Shown in pieces: positions 20,816-30,127 of a DNA stretch of 64,000 nt. A program made the translations under genes and the position numbers. Under the pieces are notes generated by a model. The model did not search any database. It was given only the letters and a program-made list of their open reading frames with translations, and had not been told where the DNA came from. Each line of letters begins with the position of its first letter. Position 1 is the stretch's first letter. Origin of the DNA: a bacterium (GTDB taxonomy: Bacteria; Zhuqueibacterota; QNDG01; JAGLOF01); NCBI GenBank assembly GCA_023139105.1, contig JAGLOF010000004.1:1-64000 (forward strand), given 5' to 3'.

Positions 20816-22195
20816 CTAAACCATATTTACCAATGTTTCCATCATCTCATCAACTGTTTTGACAAGACGAGCCGCCGCTTGATAGGCGTGTTGATACTTT
20901 ATGAGATTTGTCATCTCTTCATCCAGTGAAACACCGGCAATAGAGTCTTGCTGATGTTTCAACTGTTCCACCATCAATTCCTGATTTTCACGCATGAATG
21001 AAGATTCTTGCGTATAAACACCAAGACCTCCTATGAGCGCGGCAAAGAAATCATTGGCACTGACAGTATCATCTTCAAGTACTTTAGACTCTTCTATTTT
21101 GCCAATGTCCAGGGCAGTATTACCATCACCTGCACTCCCGTCAGACGAAGCAGCTATATTATTAATAGACGCCAATACAGCCGAATCAATTTCTACATCT
21201 CCGGCACCTGAAGTATTGACATTGAAAAAATTTCTGCCTGTCAGACTATTTCGATCGAATCCGGCCGAATGAATGGTATTTACCTGATCTACAATCTCAT
21301 TGACAAGATCGTCAAGAGTTTCCAAATGATGGGGGATTATCTCATCCCGCATATCCAGAATACCCTTCATCTTACCATCGGATATTTTAACGGGCCGATC
21401 AGAAGATGCTACAACCGGATCACCTACATATAAATAGCCCAGTGAACGATCCTTAATACCTAATGTACTAGCATTATCGCGCTCAACCAAGATATTTCCG
21501 TCTAAAGTGACTGTTACATTGCCATCTGAGGACTCATTTACCGCAACATCGGCCAGTTCGTTGAGTTTTTCAAGTACATATGTACGACGATCTCTGTAAT
21601 CATTTGCAGTAACGCCACGTGATTCGGAGAGTACAATGCGTTCATTTAAATCAGCTACCTGTTGCAGTATCGTATTAAACTCTGAAACAGACTGATCAAA
21701 TTCCTGATTAAGGTTGCCCTGCAGATTAGTTAATCGTCGGTTCAGATGCTGAAATTTATTTGCCAGTTGAATTCCGGTCTGCCGTACACGTTCTCTGGAT
21801 GAAGAGCTGTCAGGATCATTGGCCAGCTGTCCCCATGAATCAAAGAAATCCCGCATAACTGCAGAAAGGCCTGTATCCGATGGTTCATTATAGGCAACTT
21901 CAATTTCACCAAATACCCGTTCTTTATACTGCCACTGACCAAGGGTCTGTGTCTCTGCATGTATCTCAGTATCAATGAACTTATCCCGTATCTGCTGAAT
22001 TGTCTGTACATCCACACCCGTACCAACAATGCCCCATTGCTCAGGATCAGGACGCGATGGTGCGAAAACCGCCCTCTGTCTTGAATAACCCGGCGTATTA
22101 ACATTGGCTATATTATGCGAAGCAACATTGAGACCGGCTTCCTGAGCCGCCAATGCCCGTCTTGCAATATCCAGTATTCTACCAGTACCTGACAT
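20816..22195 (-). CDS. flgK: Flagellar hook-associated protein FlgK
   Basis: ARRALAAQEAGLNVASHNIANVNTPGYSRQRA; C-terminal YQHAYQAAARLVKTVDEMMETLVNMV. Confidence 0.97.
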   Translation of the reverse strand: MSGTGRILDIARRALAAQEAGLNVASHNIANVNTPGYSRQRAVFAPSRPDPEQWGIVGTGVDVQTIQQIRDKFIDTEIHAETQTLGQWQYKERVFGEIEVAYNEPSDTGLSAVMRDFFDSWGQLANDPDSSSSRERVRQTGIQLANKFQHLNRRLTNLQGNLNQEFDQSVSEFNTILQQVADLNERIVLSESRGVTANDYRDRRTYVLEKLNELADVAVNESSDGNVTVTLDGNILVERDNASTLGIKDRSLGYLYVGDPVVASSDRPVKISDGKMKGILDMRDEIIPHHLETLDDLVNEIVDQVNTIHSAGFDRNSLTGRNFFNVNTSGAGDVEIDSAVLASINNIAASSDGSAGDGNTALDIGKIEESKVLEDDTVSANDFFAALIGGLGVYTQESSFMRENQELMVEQLKHQQDSIAGVSLDEEMTNLIKYQHAYQAAARLVKTVDEMMETLVNMV

Positions 22196-22217
22196 TTTAT
22201 AAGACCCCCAAAGTCTA

Positions 22218-22808
22218 TCAACCTACGCCTGAAAACATCGACTCTTGCGGTGTATCCATGACACCGTGCCGGCTGTAGGCATTGGCTTTCTGCTGATTCT
22301 GCATTAAAAGTCGCATACAATTATCTACAAAATCCAAAGAATTGGAAAGGAGGAATCTATTCCGTTCATTGGTTTTCTGAATTTTTTTCATCAACATCAC
22401 CAGTATCTCCCGTAATTCTCCAAGACGCCGGGCATATCTGTCCTCTACCAAAGGAATTACCTGTGAGAGCGATAATTTTTCATCGTCATCCGGATGAAGG
22501 CGCTGCCCCAGAGACTGTGTCTCACCAATACGCTGCTTCCCTAAGACCCGGGTCTCTGCCATTAATTGCTCAACCTTCTCATTTGAAGCAGTGACAGCGT
22601 CAGTATCGCCCTTAATAATATTTGCCTGCTGATCTAATAATGCACTTAAAAGTAATTGAAAAGCTTCTGTCTCTTTCTCTACAATTTCCGCTAAATTAGA
22701 GACAAGCTTGCCCATATCTACTAAATGAGTATCGGCAGGTTTTATTCTTTCTTTAGTGCTCAAAGGATATTTCTCCCTTTTACGCCTACGATTGACCGGA
22801 TTGGTCAA
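22218..22808 (-). CDS. flgN: FlgN-like flagellar export chaperone
   Basis: Helical protein between flgJ and flgK: LVSNLAEIVEKETEAFQLLLSALLDQQANIIKGD..; FlgN-like size and location. Confidence 0.75.
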   Translation of the reverse strand: MTNPVNRRRKREKYPLSTKERIKPADTHLVDMGKLVSNLAEIVEKETEAFQLLLSALLDQQANIIKGDTDAVTASNEKVEQLMAETRVLGKQRIGETQSLGQRLHPDDDEKLSLSQVIPLVEDRYARRLGELREILVMLMKKIQKTNERNRFLLSNSLDFVDNCMRLLMQNQQKANAYSRHGVMDTPQESMFSGVG

Positions 22809-23559
22809 GTTGCTGCCTGTAAAATTCCAATAATTCCATTACATGTTCTACATATTTTTGCGTCTCTTTGAATGGAGGCACACCGCCGTAACTCTCTACT
22901 GTGCCGGGCCCGGCATTATAAGCTGCCAGAGCTTTGGATGTATCTCCATCAAAACGGGCCAGCATTGCTTTAAGATATTGAACACCACCGTCAATATTTT
23001 GCCGGGGCTGAAAAACATTGGCAACACCCATTTCACGGGCCGTTCCATCCATGAGCTGCATTAAACCCTTTGCACCCTTCATTGATACAGCATGCGGATT
23101 TCCGCCGGACTCTGCCTGAATGACAGCATAGATCAATGCCGGTTCTACCTCATGTGCTGATGCTGCTGTGCTTATGGCAGCATCAAATTGCCGAATCTGC
23201 TCAAATGCATTTACCTTGCCTGATGCAGAACCACCAGATATGGACTCGGGAAGCAGGCCTTTTTCGAGCAACTTATCATAAAGCTGTTCGGCCATACCCA
23301 GTCCACGTTGTGATGCCATACTGCGGGCTATTTCAGCATCAAAAAGATCCTGGAAAAGATCACCGCCCAAGCCCTTTCCAAACAAACCGTCTCCGGTGTC
23401 TGATGCACTACGCATTTTTTTTAACATATGTGCAATGAAAAGCGCTTCAAAATCCTGACAAGCACTCTTTAACTTCTTCTGAGAATTACTTGTTCCTGAA
23501 CGGGCGGAAGCGTTAGCATTTAAAATCTTTTGCATATTTTGTGCCGAATCGATTTTCAT
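22786..23559 (-). CDS. flgJ: FlgJ-type protein: N-terminal rod-binding domain + C-terminal SLT lytic transglycosylase
   Basis: LKSACQDFEALFIAHMLKKMRSA (rod-binding); PALIYAVIQAESGGNPHAVSMKGAKGLMQLMDGTAREMG..ALAAYNAGPGTVESYGGVPPF (SLT). Confidence 0.93.
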   Translation of the reverse strand: MKIDSAQNMQKILNANASARSGTSNSQKKLKSACQDFEALFIAHMLKKMRSASDTGDGLFGKGLGGDLFQDLFDAEIARSMASQRGLGMAEQLYDKLLEKGLLPESISGGSASGKVNAFEQIRQFDAAISTAASAHEVEPALIYAVIQAESGGNPHAVSMKGAKGLMQLMDGTAREMGVANVFQPRQNIDGGVQYLKAMLARFDGDTSKALAAYNAGPGTVESYGGVPPFKETQKYVEHVMELLEFYRQQLDQSGQS

Positions 23560-23570
23560 GAATTACGTCC

Positions 23571-24689
23571 TTACATAATAACCAGTTCAGCTTGCAGAGA
23601 GCCCGCCTGTTTCAAGGCTTGAAAAATAGCAATTACATCACGCGGCTGTACCTGTAAATCATTCAAAGCCTGAGCCAAAGCACTGACATCAGTTGGCTCT
23701 GGCAGTACTGTCAACTGCGTTCCCTGTTCATTTACAGTAGTAGTGGTTTGAGTACCTGCAACAGTAGCACCTGCAGTTAGCGGCAGAGGCTGCGAAATAA
23801 AGGGCTGTGCCTGTATGCTCACAGTCAAATTACCCTGACTGACAGCTACAGGAGAGAGCCTGACATTGCCTCCCACAACTATTGTCCCGGTGCGCTCATT
23901 TATCACAACACGGGCTATCTGATCCGGGATTACAGTGATATTTTCAAGTTGTGCCATGAGCCGTACAACCTGATTCTGAAACTCCGGAGGGATTTGAATC
24001 TCAATTGTACCAGCATCAAGAGGATTAGCAATTGCCGCATTAAATACAGAGTCAACCGCATTGGCAATACGAAGAGCTGTTGTAAAATCAGGTTCTCTGA
24101 GCAGTAGTTGCAATTGACCGTTTTGGCCCAGTGTATTGGCCATTTCCCGTTCAATAATTACTCCACCTGGTACGCGACCGACCAGTGCATGATTACGTCT
24201 GAACCTGCCTCCGGCCATAGTTTCTATGTTAATTCCACCTACTGAGAGGCTGCCCTGCGCCTGACCATATACCTGGCCATCCGGCCCGATGAGAGGCGAA
24301 CGCAACAATGTTCCACCTTCAAGACTTGTGGCATCTCCCATTGAAGAGACAACAACATCCATTGAACTTCCCTGCCGCAGAAAAGGCTGCATCTCAGCTG
24401 TTAGCATAACTGCGGCAACATTACGCATATTAAGCCGTTTATCCTCCAGGGCCAGACCGAAAGTACGCAGCATATTCCTAACTGCCTGTTGCGTAAAGAG
24501 TGACCGGCGTCCATCTCCAGTACCGTTTAATCCCACAACCAGGCTGTAACCGACAAGCTGTGTCTTGGAAATGCCGCGCAGAGTGGCAATATCTTTTATT
24601 CTTACTTCTGATTTCACCGGCACAACAAAGAGGAATACTGTCAATATCAGCATAATTATCGAATAGGCTATTTTTCTCAAATTTCCCAT
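23571..24689 (-). CDS. flgI: Flagellar P-ring protein FlgI
   Basis: RIKDIATLRGISKTQLVGYSLVVGLNGTGDGRRSLFTQQAVRNML. Confidence 0.98.
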   Translation of the reverse strand: MGNLRKIAYSIIMLILTVFLFVVPVKSEVRIKDIATLRGISKTQLVGYSLVVGLNGTGDGRRSLFTQQAVRNMLRTFGLALEDKRLNMRNVAAVMLTAEMQPFLRQGSSMDVVVSSMGDATSLEGGTLLRSPLIGPDGQVYGQAQGSLSVGGINIETMAGGRFRRNHALVGRVPGGVIIEREMANTLGQNGQLQLLLREPDFTTALRIANAVDSVFNAAIANPLDAGTIEIQIPPEFQNQVVRLMAQLENITVIPDQIARVVINERTGTIVVGGNVRLSPVAVSQGNLTVSIQAQPFISQPLPLTAGATVAGTQTTTTVNEQGTQLTVLPEPTDVSALAQALNDLQVQPRDVIAIFQALKQAGSLQAELVIM

Positions 24690-24691
24690 GA

Positions 24692-25258
24692 TTAGAACAC
24701 CCAGTTAAACAACTTGGCAATCAGGCCCGGCTTTTGTCCACTGTTAACCACTCCTTTGCCTTGATAGACGATCTGTACATCAGCAACCTGTGTAGAAAGA
24801 ATTGTATTCTGCCAGCTGATATCCTCAGAACGAATAGTACCGGTAATTGTAGTGGTCTCCTTCTCACCATTAAGATCCATTAAACGGCTACCCTGGATTA
24901 TAAAATTTCCATTAGCCATTATTTCAGAGATGGTGGCCGTAATCTTGGTTCTCAGCTGCCCCTTACGTTGAACACCGGCATTTCCGTTAAAACCATTATT
25001 AACCTGACCACGCAGACCATAAATAGGAGAATAAGCTTGTGCCTGCGGTCCTCCTGTACCCAGAAAACCAACATCATTTTCTTTTTTAGAGGAGGTCTTA
25101 GCCTCACTGGTTGCAGAGGAATACTCTACTACCAAAATTGTTATCACATCACCTACACGGTGTGCTTTTCTATCTGAAAACATTGAAGTTGTATGTTGAG
25201 CCTCTACTGTTCTTCCCATGGCCAAACATGCCATCGCCATATAAATCCACCATCTCAT
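24692..25258 (-). CDS. flgH: Flagellar L-ring protein FlgH
   Basis: SMFSDRKAHRVGDVITILVVEYSSATSEAKT; FIIQGSRLMDLNGEKETTTITGTIRSEDI. Confidence 0.96.
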   Translation of the reverse strand: MRWWIYMAMACLAMGRTVEAQHTTSMFSDRKAHRVGDVITILVVEYSSATSEAKTSSKKENDVGFLGTGGPQAQAYSPIYGLRGQVNNGFNGNAGVQRKGQLRTKITATISEIMANGNFIIQGSRLMDLNGEKETTTITGTIRSEDISWQNTILSTQVADVQIVYQGKGVVNSGQKPGLIAKLFNWVF

Positions 25259-25275
25259 AGATAACTCCTGTTCTG

Positions 25276-25971
25276 TTAATAAATCACAGTGACCAGGCCG
25301 GGACCTGTCACTATGGCTTTCATTTCTCTGCGATTCTCCGGCAGCCGCACACGGATCTCACCACTGAGCCACCCGTCATCCCGGGCAATACCTTTAGCTG
25401 TCACGATAATATTACCACGCTGAAGCCTGACCTCTACAGCCTCACCCATTTTTACCATAGGAACAGGTTCCAAAGAGCCCGCAAGAAACACACGGTCAGC
25501 CATTACATAGCGTTTAACACGTTTCCCTAATACATTGTTAATCTGACGAAAAAACGTTCCATTGATCCTGCTAGTCTCACGCCAATCGAGTTTTATATCA
25601 ATATCCCCTATAACAGAGTGGCGCGGAAGATTGCTCATGGCCACAGCCAAACGGTCAAATGTACGTACCTCTGTTCTTACATAGATTGTTTTCTCAAAAC
25701 CCGATACCAGCGTGATACGAATCGGAATTGTAAATTGTCCACGCAGACTGGCATCTGAACGTGTATAACGCACAGAAAGAGCCGAAATATCCTCTATAGG
25801 AATTACAGATGGCAGCTTAATATCAATATCAATGCTGTCAGCCTGGATTCTTGACTCAATATATTCAATGGCCGTTGACCGTATTTGAGTGGCGTTATCA
25901 GACATTGCCCAACACTCTATACCTGCCATACTCGCAAATACACTCAATAATAACAGCCACCTTAATTGCAT
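25276..25971 (-). CDS. flgA: Flagellar P-ring assembly chaperone FlgA
   Basis: SAF-like region; C-terminal AKGIARDDGWLSGEIRVRLPENRREMKAIVTGPGLV. Confidence 0.93.
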   Translation of the reverse strand: MQLRWLLLLSVFASMAGIECWAMSDNATQIRSTAIEYIESRIQADSIDIDIKLPSVIPIEDISALSVRYTRSDASLRGQFTIPIRITLVSGFEKTIYVRTEVRTFDRLAVAMSNLPRHSVIGDIDIKLDWRETSRINGTFFRQINNVLGKRVKRYVMADRVFLAGSLEPVPMVKMGEAVEVRLQRGNIIVTAKGIARDDGWLSGEIRVRLPENRREMKAIVTGPGLVTVIY

Positions 25972-25977
25972 ATAATG

Positions 25978-26766
25978 CTACCTCTTCATCTGATTAATTA
26001 TACTCATCATATCATCTGCAGTTCGCACAACCTTGGAATTGATCTCATACGCACGCTGCGCCGTAATCATATTTACCATCTCCTCAACCACATCTACATT
26101 GGAAGATTCCAGATATCCCTGTTCTATAGTACCGAATCCCTCTTCTGCCGGTGAACCGAAAATAGGATCTCCTGAAGTGACTGTCTGTTGATAAAGATTA
26201 TGCCCTAGATTCTTCAATCCCGATGGATTGATAAATTTTACAAGCTCAATCTGTCCCACTTCTTCAGGCTGACTCTGGCCTGCCACATGTGCATACACCA
26301 AACCATCTGTACTTACAGTTACTTCCTGGGTATCCTGCGGCAGAGAAATCTCCGGTTCTATAATAAAACCATCGCTGGTAACCAGCCTTCCGTCAGGCGA
26401 TAACTTGAATGAACCATCACGAGAGAATGTCCTGGAATTATCTGGCATGAGTATGGTAAAGAACCCCTCTCCATGCACTGCAAGATCCAGGGGATTTCCT
26501 GTCTCTGTAACATCGCCCTGCATGAACATCTTTGAAGTAGCTACAGGCCGTGTTCCCAGGCCCATCTGCAGACCATTTGGTGCCATGGCATTTTCAACAG
26601 TGACAGCTCCTTCAGGGCGAACAGTTTGATATAGTAAATCCTGGAACTCAATTCTACTTTTTTTATACCCGGGTGTATTAACATTGGCCAAGTTATTTGC
26701 AATAGTGTCTACATTCATCTGCTGCGCAGCCATGCCGCTTGATGCTGTATGCATTATACGATTCAT
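25978..26766 (-). CDS. flgG: Flagellar distal rod protein FlgG
   Basis: MHTASSGMAAQQMNVDTIANNLANVNTPGYKKSRIEFQDLLYQT. Confidence 0.97.
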   Translation of the reverse strand: MNRIMHTASSGMAAQQMNVDTIANNLANVNTPGYKKSRIEFQDLLYQTVRPEGAVTVENAMAPNGLQMGLGTRPVATSKMFMQGDVTETGNPLDLAVHGEGFFTILMPDNSRTFSRDGSFKLSPDGRLVTSDGFIIEPEISLPQDTQEVTVSTDGLVYAHVAGQSQPEEVGQIELVKFINPSGLKNLGHNLYQQTVTSGDPIFGSPAEEGFGTIEQGYLESSNVDVVEEMVNMITAQRAYEINSKVVRTADDMMSIINQMKR

Positions 26767-26789
26767 CTCAAATACTCCTGTCTATATTC

Positions 26790-27506
26790 TTAAAACCGAC
26801 TGATTTCGTTAACAACTTGATTTAATATTTCATCCTGCGTCCGCATCACTTTTTCATCTGCCTCAAAATTTCTATATACAGTAATCATGCGGATCATTTC
26901 CTCAATACCATTTACATTTGACTCTTCAACAAATCCCTGTTTAACAATAAAATTACCGGAAGGAGTCTCAAGGCCAACAGCCTGTGGATCTGTCAGACCA
27001 TAGAGGCCATTCCCCACTTTTTTAAGAGGAGTCCCATCAGGAAACACTACAACATTTAAAGTATCTGAAAGTTGACCATCAAAGAAGACCTCACCTTTTT
27101 CATTAATCCCCATACTCCCCCTGCCTTCAACAGGCCCGTTAAGCCCCATGATCGTATGCCCTTTATCTGTCACCAATTGCCCATGCGCATTTAGCTGGAA
27201 ATTCCCGTTTCTGGTATATCCGGGGCCCTGCGCTGTATCAACAACAAAGAAACCTTCACCCTGTATAGCGACATTGGATAAATTCTGTGTCTCCCTCAGC
27301 GCGCCCTGTTCAAACACAGTAATCGGCTGTACAGTAGTAGCCAGATCAGTCTGCTGATCATCCAGCAATGTTTGAAAGATTCTGTCCTTTTTAAATCCGG
27401 TTGTATTTATATTAGCCAGATTATTCGCGATGACTTCCTGCTTCATAATCCTTGCCTGCATGGAAGCTGAAGTTTGTCTCATTTTTTCTATCAACATAGA
27501 CTCCAT
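26790..27506 (-). CDS. flgF: Flagellar proximal rod protein FlgF
   Basis: MKQEVIANNLANINTTGFKKDRIFQ; immediately upstream of flgG. Confidence 0.93.
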   Translation of the reverse strand: MESMLIEKMRQTSASMQARIMKQEVIANNLANINTTGFKKDRIFQTLLDDQQTDLATTVQPITVFEQGALRETQNLSNVAIQGEGFFVVDTAQGPGYTRNGNFQLNAHGQLVTDKGHTIMGLNGPVEGRGSMGINEKGEVFFDGQLSDTLNVVVFPDGTPLKKVGNGLYGLTDPQAVGLETPSGNFIVKQGFVEESNVNGIEEMIRMITVYRNFEADEKVMRTQDEILNQVVNEISRF

Positions 27507-27526
27507 TTATTATTCAAATACATTCA

Positions 27527-27542
27527 CGCAAACTATGTGCCA
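27527..27542 (-). promoter_or_regulatory. Sigma-54 promoter (-24/-12) for the flgF-flgG operon
   Basis: Minus strand TGGCACATAGTTTGCG, 21 bp upstream of the annotated flgF ATG. Confidence 0.8.
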
Positions 27543-27816
27543 TGAAGACCAAAGTAAAAGAACAAAATAACGGCTCACAACATATTGATTTTAAAGAAGA
27601 TAGCACAATTGGATATGCTCACTAAAAGCCTCAGGTAGATTAGCATCAGGGAAAGAATACCCTGTTGGCAGGGAATTACTCCCTGGCAGAGACAGCGTTA
27701 AGGCCGTATGTGTCAATTGCGAGGCGTTCTGTGCCGTGACAATCTCCTTGCGCAATCTCCGAGGGAAAAAACATTGGGACTTTTATACACTTTTGAGCTG
27801 AATACATTACCTTTCC

Positions 27817-27856
27817 ATCGGTATCGGTATCGGTATCGGTATCGCAATTGTAATCG
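27817..27856. repeat. Hexanucleotide microsatellite (GGTATC)n followed by (GTAATC)n
   Basis: ATCGGTATCGGTATCGGTATCGGTATCGCAATTGTAATCGTAATCG. Confidence 0.9.
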
Positions 27857-27929
27857 TAATCGTTTCTCTTTTATTACCAGATTAATAATACAACCATATC
27901 ATCTGCCATTAATTTTATATATATTGTTT

Positions 27930-28070
27930 CTTACAAATCTCTATATCTTTTCTCTCTTGTTCGTTTTGTTAGTCTTGTTCGTTACAAATCTCTATATCTT
28001 TTTCTCTCTTGTTCGTCTTGTTCGTCTTGTTCGTTGCTAATCTCTATATCTTTCTCTCTCTTTTGTTAGC
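27930..28070. repeat. About 51-bp tandem repeat, 2.6 copies, with internal CTTGTTCGT units
   Basis: AATCTCTATATCTTTT..CTCTCTTGTTCGT recurs at about 27936, 27987 and 28039. Confidence 0.85.
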
Positions 28071-28311
28071 TGCCAGTCCCCAATATCATACATCAACTAC
28101 TATATCTCCACCCCAATGAACGGAGGGCTGGTATCACAACTCAATGTTGCAAGAACAAAAATTCAGCAACTAACAAAACGAACAAGATGAACAACAAAAA
28201 ACACAATTATAAAAAAATACTTTACTTGGCATTATTACTCCGGCGATAAAAGGCCTTGCATTAATGTTATCATAGCGGGTGTTTTAATAATTTGCCTGTT
28301 ATTATTGAATT

Positions 28312-28358
28312 TAGACACCCGGTGATGTCGTAAAAAGAACGACAACAACCGGGGTCTA
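28312..28358. repeat. Imperfect inverted repeat/stem-loop with CACCCGGTG core
   Basis: TAGACACCCGGTGATGTCGT-aaaaaga-ACGACAACAACCGGGGTCTA. Confidence 0.75.
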
Positions 28359-28480
28359 CACTTTTTCAACAGTCCCCTCGGGTAATTTTTAAAAATGAAC
28401 TAATATAAAATTTACTCACTCGATTTGACATAGAGCCCATAATTTATTAAATTAGAAAATCATGCAAGCATAAACATTTG

Positions 28481-28496
28481 TGGCATTTTTTTTGCA
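28481..28496 (+). promoter_or_regulatory. Sigma-54 promoter for the M23 peptidase gene
   Basis: TGGCATTTTTTTTGCA, 47 bp upstream of the ATG at 28543. Confidence 0.85.
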
Positions 28497-28542
28497 CCTA
28501 TGTTATATGATATAAAGCCACAAAACAAACGAACAGGATACC

Positions 28543-29442
28543 ATGAAAAAAAGATATCTCATCTCCCTTGTAGAAACATCCAGCCACAAGGCATTTAGTC
28601 TTGTCTTGTCGCCCTTGAGTGCTTCATTATTAATTGCAGCCATAATAGTTTTATTCAGCTTGGTTGCATGGCCTGTTAGCATATATCTGCATAATGCTGA
28701 TGAGCAGCACCTGATACAGCAATTTCACCAGGAAAATCAAACATTAAAGATCACACTGCATGATTATCATCAACGTCTTGTTGAACTGGAGGACGCAATA
28801 GATGAGATGATGGCCGGCAATCCTTATTTCCAGACACTGGCTGAAAGCTCAAACGGCATGCTGGCGCAATATGGTGTTGGCGGCCCATCATCAGGCGAAC
28901 TACATACAATCAAAGATGCCATGCTGACAGAGGCTGACAATCTTGCCTTGAACAAACTTGAACGCCAGGTAAGCTCTCTGAAGTATCGTATCTCTACATT
29001 GGATACAACAATGGCCATGCGCATGTCAGAGATTGCCCACTATCCTTCCATCCGCCCGGCACGTACAGGCTGGACAACATCAGGATATGGTAATCGTCTT
29101 GACCCATTTACAGGCAAGATGGAACACCATCCGGGATTGGATATATCCATGCCAGTTGGTTCAGCCGTTTATGCTACGGCCGATGGCGTTGTTAAAGAAG
29201 TACGCACGCACTTCATTAACAATAAAAGTTATGGAAAATTTATAGTGATAGACCATGGCTTCGGATACAGAACACTATATGCACATCTATCCAAAATAAT
29301 GGTCAAAAAAGGCCAGCGCATTGAACGATGGGACCTTATTGCCCATTCCGGCAATACCGGTAAATCCACAGCTCCACACCTGCATTACGGAGTCTATGCC
29401 GCAAACATCGCCCAGGATCCATTGCATTTCATATTGGAATAA
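28543..29442 (+). CDS. M23 family (LytM-like) peptidoglycan peptidase with N-terminal TM/coiled coil
   Basis: HHPGLDISMPVGSAVYATADGVV..GYRTLYAHLSKIMVKKGQRI..IAHSGNTGKSTAPHLHYGVY. Confidence 0.95.
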   Translation: MKKRYLISLVETSSHKAFSLVLSPLSASLLIAAIIVLFSLVAWPVSIYLHNADEQHLIQQFHQENQTLKITLHDYHQRLVELEDAIDEMMAGNPYFQTLAESSNGMLAQYGVGGPSSGELHTIKDAMLTEADNLALNKLERQVSSLKYRISTLDTTMAMRMSEIAHYPSIRPARTGWTTSGYGNRLDPFTGKMEHHPGLDISMPVGSAVYATADGVVKEVRTHFINNKSYGKFIVIDHGFGYRTLYAHLSKIMVKKGQRIERWDLIAHSGNTGKSTAPHLHYGVYAANIAQDPLHFILE

Positions 29443-29586
29443 TTTGGCACACAAGAAGGTTAAGTTGGATCCAAGCCCTGGTTTTACTATGGTAACACTC
29501 GGTCTTGGGGTTTATTCTTATTTGATACTTCACTATAATTAACATAATAAAAAAAGTTGTACGTAATATGATATTGATGCCAATAA

Positions 29587-29660
29587 AAACACCGGGTGTT
29601 GAATTTCGACTCATACATGATACACATACAGGAGATAAAACAATTCAACACCCGGTGTTT
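29587..29660. repeat. Perfect 19-bp inverted repeat, 36-bp loop, each arm itself palindromic
   Basis: AAACACCGGGTGTTGAATT (29587-29605) and AATTCAACACCCGGTGTTT (29642-29660). Confidence 0.95.
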
Positions 29661-29693
29661 GACAATCTAATAAATATCTGCATAGACTCTGGC

Positions 29694-29862
29694 TTTTAAA
29701 AGATCTCTCAGTCGCAAGCTCCATCGAGATGACAACCTTCGCCCGAATTACGCAGATGACAATATAAATGGATACGTTAATAAAAAAACATTCACGACCA
29801 ACATCATATTATGCACAACTTTTTTGTCATCTCGAAGTGTTCTTTCTGAGAGATCTTAAAAA
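29694..29862. repeat. About 40-bp terminal inverted repeats flanking about 90 bp (MITE-like); arm family also at 63833-63870
   Basis: AAGATCTCTCAG..TCGAGATGACAA versus reverse complement of TTGTCATCTCGA..CTGAGAGATCTT. Confidence 0.8.
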
Positions 29863-30127
29863 ATAGAGGCAAATGACATTACCGTCTGACGTTAAACCCG
29901 TTTCTTAAAAACTCAACTTTTCCAGATGATTATAAAATAATGTGCTACACATTACGCTCTTGCTCTCGGGCAGGATAAGTGAGTACTTTTTTATACCTGT
30001 CAATTGTAGACTCCTGACAGGAGCATTGACCTCCGGTCGGCATGAAGAGTTCAGGAGAGACAACTTTTTTTACCTCCGGGTACGCATCGCAGCAGTCTCT
30101 TCAAAGCTCCACCAACATTCATCAATA

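Noticed and set aside
22786-23559. Phage-type endolysin
   Set aside because: N-terminal rod-binding domain and flgI/flgK context make FlgJ certain; no phage genes nearby.
27708-28040. 110-aa ORF (RYRYRYRYRNCNRNRF...)
   Set aside because: Translation of microsatellite and tandem repeats; no RBS or family support.
27817-28070. CRISPR array
   Set aside because: Contiguous tandem repeats without unique spacers and no cas genes.
29446-29461. Possible sigma-54 site TTGGCACACAAGAAGG
   Set aside because: -24 element fits but -12 TTGC is missing and it lies past the end of the M23 gene with no gene downstream.
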